NCBI GenBank assembly: GCA_016193485.1
Contig: JACPRZ010000001.1
Span: forward strand, 15,464-75,190
Length of the DNA: 59,727 bases
Direction of reading: 5' to 3'
DNA from: Bacteroidota bacterium
GTDB taxonomy: Bacteria > Bacteroidota > Bacteroidia > JACPRZ01
Of this stretch, positions 7,608-19,200 are shown piece by piece. Both the position numbers and the translations under genes were made by a program. The notes beneath the pieces were generated by a model that had not been told where the DNA came from, did no database searches, and was given only the letters and a program-made list of their open reading frames with translations. How positions within the stretch are numbered: position 1 is the first letter of the stretch; the number at the start of each line of letters is the position of its first letter.

Positions 7608-10600
7608 ATGTTTTGCAGGAAGACACCCTTCATTGGTTTTGTAATTTGGTTTTTGTTTTTCTTCTTACACCCTTTTGGGGCTCCGATAGTTATCGGGGGA
7701 GGGGCTTCCCAACCCGTCTTCATCAACGAATTTCACTACGATAACTCTGGCGCTGATGTAAATGAGGGCGTTGAAATTGCCGGTCCTGCCGGAACCGACC
7801 TCGCATGTTACCAAGTATGGTTTTACAATCAGAATGACAGTTTGTTTTATGACACCCTGAATCTATTTGGAATTATTGATGATGAAGGTTGCGGATATGG
7901 GGCGGTTTGGTTTCCTAATGCTTCCATACAGAACGGTCCAGACGGTATCGCTTTAGTCAATGCCTGCAACTGCGGTGGCGTTTGCGACAGCACCGATGTA
8001 GTTCAGTTTCTTAGTTACGAAGGCGTTTTCATGGCGCTGGACGGTCCTGCTGCGGGTATGGTTTCAGTTGATTTCGGAGTGGACGAAGATCCGGCACCCG
8101 CTGCCGGGAATTCCCTTCAGTTAACCGGCTCTGGAATAAATTATTCCAACTTCTCATGGTCGCCACCGGCAGCCGCATCAGCGGGCGTTGTAAATACCGG
8201 GCAAATTTTCGGGGGGGGAATTGTTGCCGACCGGCTGAATTTCATCTCCTATCCCTCAATATGCACTGAAAAAAGCGATACCTTTTCTCTGACCGTGTGC
8301 GGAACCGATTCAGCGGGTAATGTAAGCAGCGCCTATTCGGGAACCGTTTCACTTACGCAGATTTCCGGTCCGGGTAATATCAGCGGTACTCTTTCCATAG
8401 CAACGGCTTCCTGTTGTGTGCGTTTTACTGATCTTACTGCTGATTCTGCCGGTATTTATATCGTAACTGCATCGGATGGAACAAATCTGAATGATACTCT
8501 TATTCTCTACTTTGCCGACACCTGCGGAAAATGTTTTGAGATTAACAGTATTCTTGTTGAAGCATGCGAACCTATCCCGGGAACTGAAGGGGCGAATGAA
8601 ATGGTGCGCTTTTCGGTAGGACCCGATTCGCTGGATGCAGATGACTTGTACATTGACTGGCCCAATAACTCATGGCTTGGAGTTTGCCAGGACTCTGTTA
8701 CCGCTGCAATTGTTGACAGCATCAACAATATGATTTCTTATGGTGGATCGGTATCCGAACCCGTGAACGGCATCCTTCCTCCTGGCGCTACAGTCATTAT
8801 GGTAACGAGTACTGCCTTTGACTGGGACAGCCACAACTGGACTTATCTCAACTATGATATTTACATGATTTTCCAATGTGCCGGGAATACGCAGGGGCAT
8901 TTCAAGAACAACGAGGGATGCCCTTGCGGCAGCCGCACTCTTATTATGACCTTTGCGGGCGCATGCTCAGACACCGTTGTATATACCGTTGATTCTCTTC
9001 CTAATGGCGGAAATGGGGGTGACGGTGATGCGGTTATTTATGATGCTGCAGGAAATCCCGCCTATGGCAACAACCAATGCCTGCCGCCAATTTTTCCTTT
9101 TTCCCTCAATCTATTCATGGCATCTCAACCGGTATCCTGCAATGGCTCCTGTGATGGGATCGCCTCGCTATTTCATACGGGGGGGGTAAAGCCATATACT
9201 TACTTCTGGAATGATCCTGCCGCGCAAACCGATTCAATGGCAACCGGACTTTGTTCTGGTATTTATTCGGTTACCGTGACCGACTTACTGGGAACTTCTG
9301 CCACTGACAGCGCAGTGGTAACTGAACCTGCACAACTTTCTGTTAATATTTCTTCTGTCTCAAATCTTTCCTGCTATGGCGATTCAACAGGTAACGCCTC
9401 AGTTAATTCTTTTGGCGGTACAGGTACCTATACCTATAATTGGGACAACGGTACAGGTACAGACACCCTGCAGGGTGTCTCTGCAGGAATCTATACCATA
9501 ACGGTAACTGATTCCAACGGATGCACTGCAACAACATCTGCTTTAATTACCGAACCGCCACAATTACTCATCACTACCGATTCAATAAAGGATGTCACTT
9601 GCGCGGGGGACAGTACCGGTTTTGCATCTGTAGTTGCAACGGGAGGAACATCCGGGTATGCTTTTTCATGGAATACGGGGAATAGCGGTTTATCTATATC
9701 AGGATTAGCAGGAGGTAGTTATACCGCCACAGTAACCGATACAAATGGATGCTCCGCATCAACGGTAATTTCTATTGCAGAACCGGCACCTCTTGCCAGT
9801 GCCATCATCAGTAAAACCGATATTTCCTGTGCCGGCTATTGCAATGGTACCGCAACGGCAACGGGAGGGGGGGGAACATTTCCCTATACTTATTTGTGGG
9901 ATAATCTGCAGGATTCTTCAACATCTACCGGTTTATGCCCCGGTAATTTCACCGTTACTGTTACGGATTTTAATGATTGCCAGGCATCAACCACGGTAAC
10001 AATTACTGAACCTGTACCGATTCAAATAATAATGACTGTTGCTAATATTTCCTGCAATAGCGTATGTGATGGACAAATAACACTACTACCCGGTCCCACC
10101 GGTGGCGTTCCACCTTATTCATTTACCTGGTTTCCGCCTGGAACTGGTACCGGTCCGACAATTTTTGACCTATGCACGGGCACTTATTCCGTAACAATTA
10201 CTGACATAATTGGGTGCACTGCCAGCGATTCCGCTTCCATTACTGAACCCGATCCGCTTGTATTATCGGTGGGAAGCGCACCGGCATCATGCGGTTTCAA
10301 CGATGGTCAGGCATGGGTTACTGTTTCGGGGAGCATACCCCCGTATTCCTACCAGTGGAATGATTCTGCTATGCAAACCAATGATACGGCATCCGGCCTA
10401 TTTGCCGGAAATTACACCGTAATTATCACTGATTCCAACTCCTGCACTGATTCAGCAAGTGTTGTTGTAAACAATGCGGATGCGCCTGTGATTTCTGTTG
10501 ATTCCCTGAAAAATATTTCATGTTTTGATTTTTCTGATGGCGCCATTTATATATCAGTGAACAGCGGAATCCCCCCTTTTACATATAATTGGTCAAACTC

Positions 10601-11675
10601 TTTTACGGTTCAGGATCCTCTGTTTATTCCGGCAGGGTCCTATTCAGTAACTGTCACCGATTCACTTGGATGCCTTGATTTTGAAACAACCGCTTTGACT
10701 CAGCCCTCTCAAATCATAGTCAATGCCATCGCTTCCATTTGCCAGGGAGACACTATTTTTCTTGGGGGCGGTTGGCAAATCTCAGGGGGTAATTACACGG
10801 ATACTCTTTCTGCAATAACCGGGTGCGATAGTATCGTGATAACATTACTTTCCGTTAATCCGGTGCCGCAGGCGGCATTTTCATCGGATATCACAAGCGG
10901 TTGCTGGCCTGTTACGGTTCAGTTTTATGATTCCTCAAAAATAACAAGCGGAATAATTTCCCAATGGAATTGGTTTTTCGATATCGGTATCGCAATAGTT
11001 TGGATTTCCCAGCAAAATCTGGTAATGGATTATAGCCAGCCGGGTAATTTTGAAGTAACGATTGAAGTGGTCTCTGATAAAGGTTGTTCCGATTTATTGA
11101 CCGTACCGGGTTATATATCTGTTTTTCCATATCCTTATGCGGACTTCACCGCTACTCCCCAGCCGGCTTTTATTTCGGATCCGGAAATTATTTTTAATAA
11201 CGTGTCCGTTCTTTCTGCTTCATCATTCTGGAATTTTGGCGATGGAGATACTTCGTTACTTGATAATCCCGTTCATCTATACACCGATACCGGTTCTTTT
11301 ACCGTTACCCTTATAGTTGCCTCGCAGGATGGATGCACCGATACCGCAAAAAAGTTGGTTACCATCTATCCTGAACCGAAGCAACCTGTCCCGATAGCTA
11401 TCGGGAGCGCTCTCAATATCCCCACCTCATTTTCACCCAATGGCGATGGAGTTAATGATTCCTGGATATTGCGCGGAATTGAAAATTACCCTGATGCAAC
11501 AGTTGAAATTTTCAACCGGTGGGGTTCAAAGGTCTTCAGTTCGGAGAAGGGGTATCCTGAACCATGGGACGGGAAGTACGGGGGAAATAAAGTTCCTGCT
11601 GCAACCTACTATTATATCATTACAATTGATGATACCCGAAAAAATCTTACCGGTACGGTGACGGTGGTGTGGTGA
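7608..11675 (+). CDS. Giant T9SS-secreted protein: lamin-tail-like, SprB repeats, PKD, gliding C-terminal domain
   Basis: 1355 residues. A signal peptide (FIGFVIWFLFFFLHPFGA) precedes a lamin-tail-like domain (VFINEFHYDNSGADVNEGVEI). A second module starts CFEINSILVEACEPIPGTEG. Then come seven SprB-type repeats (residues ~510-1010; each starts like ISCxGxxDGxA, then GGTPPYTYxW and YTVTVTDxxGC), a region with SICQGDTIFLGG, and two PKD-like domains (WNWFFDI, SFWNFGDGDTS). It ends in a gliding-motility-associated C-terminal domain (IPTSFSPNGDGVNDSW...EIFNRWGSKVF...YYYIITI), the type B T9SS sorting signal. It is therefore secreted and probably cell-surface bound; an adhesive role is inferred. Two CCGATA-type palindromes lie inside the coding sequence. 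It is paired in organisation with the larger gene at 13280. Confidence 0.92.
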   Translation: MFCRKTPFIGFVIWFLFFFLHPFGAPIVIGGGASQPVFINEFHYDNSGADVNEGVEIAGPAGTDLACYQVWFYNQNDSLFYDTLNLFGIIDDEGCGYGAVWFPNASIQNGPDGIALVNACNCGGVCDSTDVVQFLSYEGVFMALDGPAAGMVSVDFGVDEDPAPAAGNSLQLTGSGINYSNFSWSPPAAASAGVVNTGQIFGGGIVADRLNFISYPSICTEKSDTFSLTVCGTDSAGNVSSAYSGTVSLTQISGPGNISGTLSIATASCCVRFTDLTADSAGIYIVTASDGTNLNDTLILYFADTCGKCFEINSILVEACEPIPGTEGANEMVRFSVGPDSLDADDLYIDWPNNSWLGVCQDSVTAAIVDSINNMISYGGSVSEPVNGILPPGATVIMVTSTAFDWDSHNWTYLNYDIYMIFQCAGNTQGHFKNNEGCPCGSRTLIMTFAGACSDTVVYTVDSLPNGGNGGDGDAVIYDAAGNPAYGNNQCLPPIFPFSLNLFMASQPVSCNGSCDGIASLFHTGGVKPYTYFWNDPAAQTDSMATGLCSGIYSVTVTDLLGTSATDSAVVTEPAQLSVNISSVSNLSCYGDSTGNASVNSFGGTGTYTYNWDNGTGTDTLQGVSAGIYTITVTDSNGCTATTSALITEPPQLLITTDSIKDVTCAGDSTGFASVVATGGTSGYAFSWNTGNSGLSISGLAGGSYTATVTDTNGCSASTVISIAEPAPLASAIISKTDISCAGYCNGTATATGGGGTFPYTYLWDNLQDSSTSTGLCPGNFTVTVTDFNDCQASTTVTITEPVPIQIIMTVANISCNSVCDGQITLLPGPTGGVPPYSFTWFPPGTGTGPTIFDLCTGTYSVTITDIIGCTASDSASITEPDPLVLSVGSAPASCGFNDGQAWVTVSGSIPPYSYQWNDSAMQTNDTASGLFAGNYTVIITDSNSCTDSASVVVNNADAPVISVDSLKNISCFDFSDGAIYISVNSGIPPFTYNWSNSFTVQDPLFIPAGSYSVTVTDSLGCLDFETTALTQPSQIIVNAIASICQGDTIFLGGGWQISGGNYTDTLSAITGCDSIVITLLSVNPVPQAAFSSDITSGCWPVTVQFYDSSKITSGIISQWNWFFDIGIAIVWISQQNLVMDYSQPGNFEVTIEVVSDKGCSDLLTVPGYISVFPYPYADFTATPQPAFISDPEIIFNNVSVLSASSFWNFGDGDTSLLDNPVHLYTDTGSFTVTLIVASQDGCTDTAKKLVTIYPEPKQPVPIAIGSALNIPTSFSPNGDGVNDSWILRGIENYPDATVEIFNRWGSKVFSSEKGYPEPWDGKYGGNKVPAATYYYIITIDDTRKNLTGTVTVVW
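7683..7696 (+). repeat. CCGATAGTTATCGG palindrome inside a coding region
   Basis: A 14-bp near-perfect palindrome within the signal-peptide region of the 1355-aa protein (APIVIGGG). The same core occurs at 11391 in the same gene and, inverted, at 51882 in lptE. Confidence 0.55.
11389..11406 (+). repeat. 18-bp perfect palindrome inside a coding region
   Basis: TCCCGATAGCTATCGGGA is a perfect palindrome, translated as part of PVPIAIGS. It lies exactly between the last PKD-like domain and the C-terminal sorting domain, a flexible linker. Confidence 0.65.
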
Positions 11676-11742
11676 TGGTGTGTAGTTTATGCAATAATAA
11701 TATGACCTGTGCGGCATAGTCCGCCAGGAGGGTATTTTTTAT

Positions 11743-11750
11743 TATTTTTG
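11743..11750 (+). promoter_or_regulatory. -7 promoter element (TATTTTTG)
   Basis: Exact TAnnTTTG match 18 nt before the ATG at 11769. It supports that ATG over the upstream in-frame ATG at 11709. Confidence 0.5.
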
Positions 11751-11768
11751 CACAAACAACAAAATACA

Positions 11769-11990
11769 ATGAAAGCCAGAATTATTATAGACCCAATGAT
11801 TCAGCACGGCAAACCGGTTATTAAAGGTACCCGTGTTCCTGTAACACGCATTATTGGAGCCATTGCAGGAGGAATGAGCAAAGAAGAAATTATCCGCGAG
11901 TGGGAGATTTCGGAAGAAGATATCCGCGCATCTCTCGATTATGCCTGTGAACTGATTGAAGAAGAAGAATTTCATCCCACGGCTAAATAA
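11769..11990 (+). CDS. DUF433 antitoxin-like protein
   Basis: A 73-residue DUF433 protein with the family signature PMIQHGKPVIKGTRVPV followed by a winged-helix-like stretch (MSKEEIIREWEISEEDIRASLDYA). Family knowledge: DUF433 proteins are the antitoxin half of VapBC-like pairs whose toxin is a DUF5615 PIN-like protein, as seen at 19770-20316. Here no DUF5615 gene follows; a DUF4062 gene begins 7 bp later instead. It is thus an orphan or has a new partner. The start at 11769 fits the promoter and the conserved N-terminus. Confidence 0.85.
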   Translation: MKARIIIDPMIQHGKPVIKGTRVPVTRIIGAIAGGMSKEEIIREWEISEEDIRASLDYACELIEEEEFHPTAK

Positions 11991-11997
11991 TGATTCT

Positions 11998-12357
11998 ATG
12001 GAAAAAAAATATCAGGTTTTCGTAAGTTCTACTTATGAAGATTTAATTGAGGAACGAAATGTTGTTATGCAGGCTTTGCTAGAACTTGACTGCATCCCTA
12101 CCGGAATGGAGTTGTTTCCTGCTGCAAATGATGACAAATGGTCTTATATAAAAAAAGTTATTGATAATTGTGATTATTATATTTTAATATCTGCCGGAAG
12201 ATATGGTTCTGTTAACAACAATGGAGTAAGTTATACTCAAATGGAATATGAATATACTCTCCAAAAACAAATTCCCACAATAGCATTTTTGTACAAGGAT
12301 TTGAGCAATCTACCGGTAGGAAAATCTGAAACAACTGAACATGGAAAAAAAAATTAA
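11998..12357 (+). CDS. DUF4062-domain protein, 5' part before a frameshift
   Basis: Starts 7 bp after DUF433. MEKKYQVFVSSTYEDLIEERNVVMQALLELDCIPTGMELFP is the hallmark N-terminus of DUF4062, a TIR/flavodoxin-like fold often found at the N-terminus of defence STAND proteins. RYGSVNNNGVSYTQMEYEYTL is the second conserved block. The frame ends at a TAA immediately after a run of nine A (12345-12353). Homology continues without a gap in the -1 frame, so the 120-residue product is probably a truncated form or the first part of a longer protein made by frameshifting. A homopolymer sequencing error would look the same. Confidence 0.8.
   Translation: MEKKYQVFVSSTYEDLIEERNVVMQALLELDCIPTGMELFPAANDDKWSYIKKVIDNCDYYILISAGRYGSVNNNGVSYTQMEYEYTLQKQIPTIAFLYKDLSNLPVGKSETTEHGKKN
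12345..12353 (+). other. A9 slippery run joining two frames
   Basis: GGA AAA AAA AAT TAA in the upstream frame contains A AAA AAA, a classic -1 slippery heptamer, with the zero-frame stop directly after it. A -1 shift continues into the 12441-13052 frame. Confidence 0.55.
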
Positions 12358-12440
12358 AAGTATTTAGAGGGTTAGTTGAAAAGAAACTATGTCGGTACTA
12401 TCAAAATCCAAATGAGCTTGGTGCATTAGTTAGCAGAAGT

Positions 12441-13052
12441 TTGAATAAACTTTTGAGAGATCACCCTGGAAAGGGATGGATACGAGGCGGAGAAAATCCT
12501 GAAAATGAATTGGTCTTGCAATTAATATCCATAAACCAACAATTAAAAGAACAAAAGGAATTTCTTAGTCAAAGTAAATTTTTAAGGAAAAGAACAGTAC
12601 ATAAAATCAGAGAAAACATTAACGAAATAAATTATGAAAAAATTGAATTAGAGATAATTGGAGTAACTTCTTCCCAACGTCAAAGTGGTGCTTATTATCT
12701 AATTTTAGGAGATAGTCATAAAAATCGCAGAGTCCCCATTATTATTGGCACCTTTGAAGCGCAAGCCATTCAAATAGCATTAGAGAATATTGAACCATCA
12801 AGACCTTTAACATGGGATCTTTTTGGAAAATTTATAGAGCATTCAGGTTTTAGTATTAGAGAAATAATAATAGATAAAGAACAAGGAGATGTTTTTTTCG
12901 CTAAATTGGTTATCTCAGATGGATTAAGCGAAATTGAAATTGATTCAAGAACATCGGATGCTGTTGCGATTGCAATTAGATGCAAAGTACCTATTATGAG
13001 GGTTAAAAATATTTTCGAACTAAAAAGTATTTCTGTTGAAAATAAGAAATAA
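12441..13052 (+). CDS. DUF4062 C-terminal part fused to a bifunctional-nuclease (BFN/DUF151) domain
   Basis: The frame is open back to the A9 run at 12345. The residues in between (FRGLVEKKLCRYYQNPNELG, then SRSLNKLLRDHPGKGWIRGG) match the normal C-terminal half of a DUF4062 domain. The TTG at 12441 is therefore not a real start. After a charged linker (residues ~30-60), the rest is a BFN domain: IELEIIGVTSSQRQSGAYYLILGD, RRVPIIIGTFEAQAIQIAL, PLTWDLF, then FAKLVISDG...IEIDSRTSDAVAIAIR. BFN domains have been described as DNase/RNase folds; in Bacteroidetes they are usually stand-alone housekeeping proteins. The fusion to DUF4062 is unusual. Expression requires a -1 frameshift, or an error in the sequence. 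Confidence 0.75.
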   Translation: MNKLLRDHPGKGWIRGGENPENELVLQLISINQQLKEQKEFLSQSKFLRKRTVHKIRENINEINYEKIELEIIGVTSSQRQSGAYYLILGDSHKNRRVPIIIGTFEAQAIQIALENIEPSRPLTWDLFGKFIEHSGFSIREIIIDKEQGDVFFAKLVISDGLSEIEIDSRTSDAVAIAIRCKVPIMRVKNIFELKSISVENKK

Positions 13053-13250
13053 AATTTTAATTTTTCCTTCTCTATTTTGGCCATGCCTGCCGCAGTCTGA
13101 TTTGCAATTCGCTTTCAGCATAGTATTGAAATGAAAAATTTATCACTTAACGTTTGACGAATGCGATGCTTTAGGCTAACTGTGAAAAAATTATCAGGTT
13201 ATAGGTTCAATAGTTTATCTGCGGAAAAAGTGCGATTTGCGGATTTTTCC
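13053..13250. other. Gap between genes, 198 bp
   Basis: No ORF, RNA gene or clear hairpin recognised. It is A+T-rich and probably holds the 5' regulatory region of the giant adhesin gene. Confidence 0.5.
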
Positions 13251-13258
13251 TACTTTCG
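13251..13258 (+). promoter_or_regulatory. -7 promoter-like element (TACTTTCG)
   Basis: One mismatch to TAnnTTTG, 21 nt before ATG 13280. It argues against the in-frame TTG at 13259, which would lie at or before the transcription start. Confidence 0.4.
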
Positions 13259-13279
13259 TTGACAAAATACAACTTGATC

Positions 13280-16200
13280 ATGATGAAGACATATAAAAAA
13301 ATTCAAACGACCTTCTTATTACCGTGGTTTGGTTTTCCATTTCTCTTTGCAACACTAAATTGTTTTTCCCAGTCCCCTGCAACCGACTGTTCAACTACGC
13401 CATCGGAACAAGTAAACGTTACGGCATCCTGTGTTGCCGTTCCCTGGGACATTCAAGCCGCTCTCGGTTCTCCGGCACCTTCCACATGCACGGGTGAGAC
13501 GCCTTCAGGCGAGGACGGATGGGGATGGTTCACAGCAACACTGGACACGACTACTGTTGAATATACAAATACCAACCAGGATGCCGTGGTCTATATCTTC
13601 TCAGGCACTTGCGCTTCACTTACCGAAATCGCCTGCGCCAGCGATGTTGCTGGAAATGGTACTGAAAGTATCACTCTGCCTACAACACCGGGACAACAGT
13701 ATATTGTAAGAGTGGTGCGGCTTACCGGCACCAGCGGATTTATGAATGGCGAAATTTGTGTCTGGGCGCCTGTTGTCCATTGCACTAACGGCATCCAGGA
13801 TGCCGATGAAACCGGAGTGGACTGCGGGGGGGTGGATTGTCAGCCATGTATGGTCTGCCATAATAATATGGATTGCGGCACCGCGCAAACAGTAACACTT
13901 TCAGGAGGCGCGGATACAGTGTTTTCCTGCTTCAATGACTGCAACACGGGCGCTGACCCTGAGAGTTGGAATTTCACCGGTGCCGGTTGTACCGATATCA
14001 ATAATTCACCTACCGTATATTATACATTCACCACAACCTTTTCCTTTATTGATATTATTGTTTCAAGTCCTGATATCACTGATCCGCAAATAGTGCTGAT
14101 GACCGATAATTGCAGCGGCTGGTACCAGTGCGATGTGGGCAGCGGAGGTACTGCTTCCATAAGTCAATTCAGAGGATTGTCGGGTACTACTTATTCAATT
14201 ATGATTTCTTCACAAAGCGGGGAAACCGGAGTGTTTAACCTATGTATCTATAATTACAATGACCCCAGCGCCTGTAATGTGAGCGATTCATTAATCGCTA
14301 CCCCCCCTGCTGACACAACCGATGGAAATGTAACAGGGGTATATTATCCGGGGCAAACCGTTGAATTCTGTTACACTATTAATCAGTACAACAAGGTAAA
14401 TTGTCAGTGGCTGATGGGGATCGTTCCCGTTATCGGTTCCGGTTGGGATACTACAACCTTTACCATTACCCAGATGCCTGCCTCAGCCGATGGCGATGGA
14501 AACTGGCAATGGTTTTATGTGACGGATAATGTTGTTGATTACAATACTACAGGTGATACGGTCAATCCCTTTGGCGGCTGGTTTTACCTGAATGACTGCA
14601 TGGGCTGTCCCCCCCATCTTGGCGACCCGGATAACGGATGGGGTGACGGCATGTGCGGTGGACCCTGCCAGTGCGACCCTCTCGGAAGCGGGTTTACATG
14701 GACTGTCTGTTTTGAACTTACCGTTAAAGCGACCTGCACATTCGGTGAAGACCTGACGGTTGGCATTAAAACCTATTCCGATGGGGAAATTGGCGGTTAT
14801 ACAGAAGTCGCCTGCCAGGTTGATATGAAAGCATATCCCGCCATAGCATCACCGGTCATGGCTTGTTCCAACTGCCATACTGTTTCTGTAACAAAAACGG
14901 ATGTTCTTTGCTTTGGAGGAACTTCCGGAACCGCAACGGTCACCATTGATTCCCTTGGTACCCCCCCCTTCACATATTCGTGGAGTACTGCGCCTGTTCA
15001 GACGACAACCACTGCCACCGGGCTTGGAGCCGGCACATTTTATGTGACCGTTACGGATAATGCCGGCTGTTCAGATGTGGATACTGCAATAATTACCCAA
15101 CCTTCAGCGCTTAATGCGGCAATTACCGGAACGAACGTTTCCTGCTTTGGCGGCTCAGACGGCTCGGCTGACTTGACCCCGTCCGGTGGAACCGGTTCCT
15201 TTACTTATTCCTGGTCATCCGGTGCAGTCACTCAGGATATTTCGGGAGTTTCAGCCAATACTTATACTATTACTCTTACCGATGCAAACGGTTGCACGGA
15301 TGTTGATTCTGTAATCATTACCGAACCGCTTGATCTGTCAGGAACCATTAACGGCACCAATATTACCTGTACCGGTGGAAATGATGGCGCTGCCGACTTA
15401 ACTCCGTCAGGGGGTACACTCCCTTATACATTTAATTGGTCCAATTCGGCTGTGACAGAGGATATTTCCGGAATACCGGCTGGAAATTATTCTGTCACTC
15501 TTACTGATGCAAACGGTTGCGCTGACTCGGCAACGGTTATCCTTACGGAACCGTCCCCCCTGGTTGCAATTATTGACAGCAGCAATAATGTTTTGTGTAA
15601 TGGTGATTCCTCTGCCTCCGCCTTCGCCTCCGCCTCCGGTGGCTCTCCACCCTTTTCTTATCTGTGGAGCAACGGCAACACCTCATCCGGTATTCAGAAT
15701 CAAGCATCCGGCATCTATACAGTTACCGTTACCGATGCAAACAATTGTACTTCAACAGCCGGGGTTACCATTACCGAACCGGTTGCCATTTCCCTTGCAA
15801 TCACCGATACTAATGATGCAAGTTGCGGTTCATCGGATGGTTCGGCAATCGTTACGCCTGCAGGGGGCGTCTTACCGTATACATATTTATGGGATGACCC
15901 TCTTTCACAAACCGATTCAACAGTAACCGGATTATCATCAGGGACGTTTAATGTTACTGTGACAGATGCCAACAGTTGTACCCGAACTGCTTCTGTCAAC
16001 ATCAGCAACCTTGGCGCGCCTACTACTTCCATTACAGATACCGCAGATAATCTTTGCTATGGCGATTCCGCTGGGTTGGCGGTTGTTACTCCTGCCGGAG
16101 GTACCCCCCCCTATACCTATCTGTGGGATGACCCTCTTTCACAAACCGATTCCTCGGCAACAGGACTGCCTGCCGGAACATTTAATGTTACCGTCACCGA

Positions 16201-19200
16201 CAACAGCGGGTGCAATGCGATTACCTCCGTCATCATTGACGAACCCGCTTTGCTGAATATTCTTATTTCTTCGATAACGGATGTAGCATGCTTTGGCGAT
16301 TCAACCGGAGCGATGAGTGCAACGGTTACCGGGGGAATCCCTGTTTACGTTTATCTGTGGAGTAATGGTGATTCGGATTCAGTAGCAGCGGCAGTGGCAG
16401 CAGGCAGTTATACAGTTACTGTCTCCGATGCCAATGGATGCACCGATATTGCATCGGAAATAATAACTCAACCCCCCCTCTTTTCATTTTCAATTACGGG
16501 TATTTCCAATATCACTTGTAACGGTGATTCAAACGGAAGCGCAACAATTATCCCGACCGGTGGTGTTTTATCTTACACCTACCAATGGAGCGACCCTATG
16601 GCGCAGACCGATTCTGTTGGTGATAACCTGCCTCCCGGAACATTTTATGTTACCGTATCGGATGCAAACGGGTGCTCTGATGTTGACTCGGTTTCCATTA
16701 CAGAGCCATCTCTTCTATCAGTTTCAATTGACTCATCAACTGATGTATTTTGCAATGGCGATTCCTCCGGCTCCGCATTTGCCTCCGCTTCTGGTGGACC
16801 CCCCCCTTATATCTATTTGTGGAGCAACGGGGATAACGATTCGGTAGCGGCAGCAGTAGGCAGCGGCAGTTATACGGTTACAGTTACCGATGGGAATTTA
16901 TGTACTGCGATCGCGTCTGTTACAATCACAGAGCCGCCTGCAATAAGTTTAACTTTTTCGGCATTATCTGTTTCCTGTAACGGTAACAGCGATGGTTCAA
17001 TTGACCTCACCGTTGGAGGGGGGGTAATTACCTACACCTTCAACTGGTCAAATTCATCGGTCACTGAAGATATCAATTCTTTAAACGGAGGAACCTACAC
17101 CGTTACTTTAACCGACTCAAACCTGTGCCAGGCGGTTGATTCGGTCGTTGTCAGTGAACCTGCAGTTCTATTATCTTCCATTACCGCTACGGATGTCGCC
17201 TGTTACAAAGACAGCGATGGCGTGGCTGACCTTGTACTATCCGGTGGAACCCCCCCTTACACATACCTTTGGTCTGACGGTTCGGTGAGCCAGGATCTGA
17301 ATCTGGTTGCAGCCGGCTCTTATACAGTTACGGTTACTGATGCCAACGGATGTGCCAATATTGATTCAACGGTTATTACGGAGCCGGCAGAGATTTTGCC
17401 TTCGGTTTCACCGGTCAATGCATCATGCAACGGCTGTACTGACGGATCGGCTGATTTAACAGTAACCGGAGGTAACCCTCCCTATTCATTCAATTGGTCA
17501 AACAGTGCAACTACCGAAGATATTTCATCGCTTGCAGCAGGAACCTTTTATGTTACGATTACTGATTTTAACGGATGTACGGTAACAGATAGTGTTGTCA
17601 TTACTGAACCTCCTTTATCCTGCGCACTCACTCTTGTATTTACCGCTTTGGATGTCGCCTGCAACGGAGACAGCAGCGGTTCAATAACAGTGGCAGCAGC
17701 AGGAGGAAGTTTGCCCTATACTTATGCCTGGAGCAATGGGGATACAAATGCAGTGGCAGTAGCAGTAGCAGTTGGCAGTTATACAGTAACGGTTACCGAT
17801 AACAGCGGTTGTACGGCAACCGATTCCGTTGCGCTCACTGAACCGCCTGCCATTTCACTCTCAACCGGTTCAACAAATGCCGACTGTCTGGCAAATAACG
17901 GCTCTGCATGGGTGACCGCCACGGGGGGAATTACGCCCTATTCTTATTTGTGGGATGGTTCTGCCGGTTCACAGGCGAATGATACCGCTTACAATCTTGG
18001 AGCGGGTTTGTACATGGTATATGTTACTGACGGCAACGGGTGTATTGATTCGGTAACGGCTACGGTCGGCAGCGGGCCGGGCAATCTCCTTGCGATCATA
18101 GATTCGGTGAAAAACATTTCCTGCAACAGTGGAAGCGATGGGGAGATTTATATTTCCGTTTTAACAGGTACCCCCCCCTATGTTTATTCATGGTCAGACG
18201 GTTCTGTTAACGAAGATCTCACCGGGGTGGATACCGGAAACTATTCAGTTACTGTTACCGACACAAGCGGCTGTGTTCTTATTTTAGGCGCTCTTCTTAC
18301 CCAACCCGCTGCTTTATCTGCAGCGACAAATAGTATTGATGCTGCCTGCGGACAGGATAATGGAAGCGCATGGGTAATCGCTGCCGGTGGCACAATGCCA
18401 TATTCCTATTTATGGAACATGGTACCTGCGCAGACAAACGATACCGCAATTTCCCTTTTTGCCGGAAATTATTCGGTTACTGTTACGGATGCAAATTCCT
18501 GCACCATTACTGCGGCAACATCTGTTAATAACCTGAATGGTCCGGTAATCAGTGATTCGGTTGTAAATGTTTCATGCTTTGGCGCGGATGACGGAGCAAT
18601 ATATATAACTGTAACCGGGGGAACCCCTCCTTATACCTATCAATGGAATCCGTTTGTTTGGCCACCGGTAAATCTTACTCCGGGAAATTATTCTCTTACC
18701 GTTACCGACAGCAATTCATGTTTAGCGGTCGGCACTTATCTGATTACAGAACCTCCGGCACTTGTTCTTTCAGTTGATTCGGCAATAAATGCATCGTGCA
18801 GTATTGCAAACGGATTTATTTATTTATCGGCAACGGGCGGTACAGGTACCGTTCAGTTTTCTTCTGACGGAATAAATTATCAGGCAAGCGGGATTTTTTC
18901 AGGGCTTGCACCGGGTAATTACATCGTTTATGCAAGGGATGAAAATATGTGCTTTGCTTCCGACACGGTTGCAATTACCGGCAGCGGTACACCGGCAATC
19001 AGTGTATATTCTCTCGCTCATGTTTCATGCTTTAGCGGAAGCACCGGCTCCATCAGCATCATTGCCGGGGGGGGAAGCGGTATTTACCAATATTCTACTG
19101 ACAGCGGCACAACATGGCAATCATCTTCAACAATAGGCGGGTTACCGGCAGGTATTTATACGATGATTGTAAAAGACAGCGTCAACGGATGCCTGTCGGA

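Noticed and set aside
12441..13052. Independent gene starting at TTG 12441
   Set aside because: DUF4062 homology begins upstream in the same frame, back to the A9 run, so TTG 12441 is internal and not a start.
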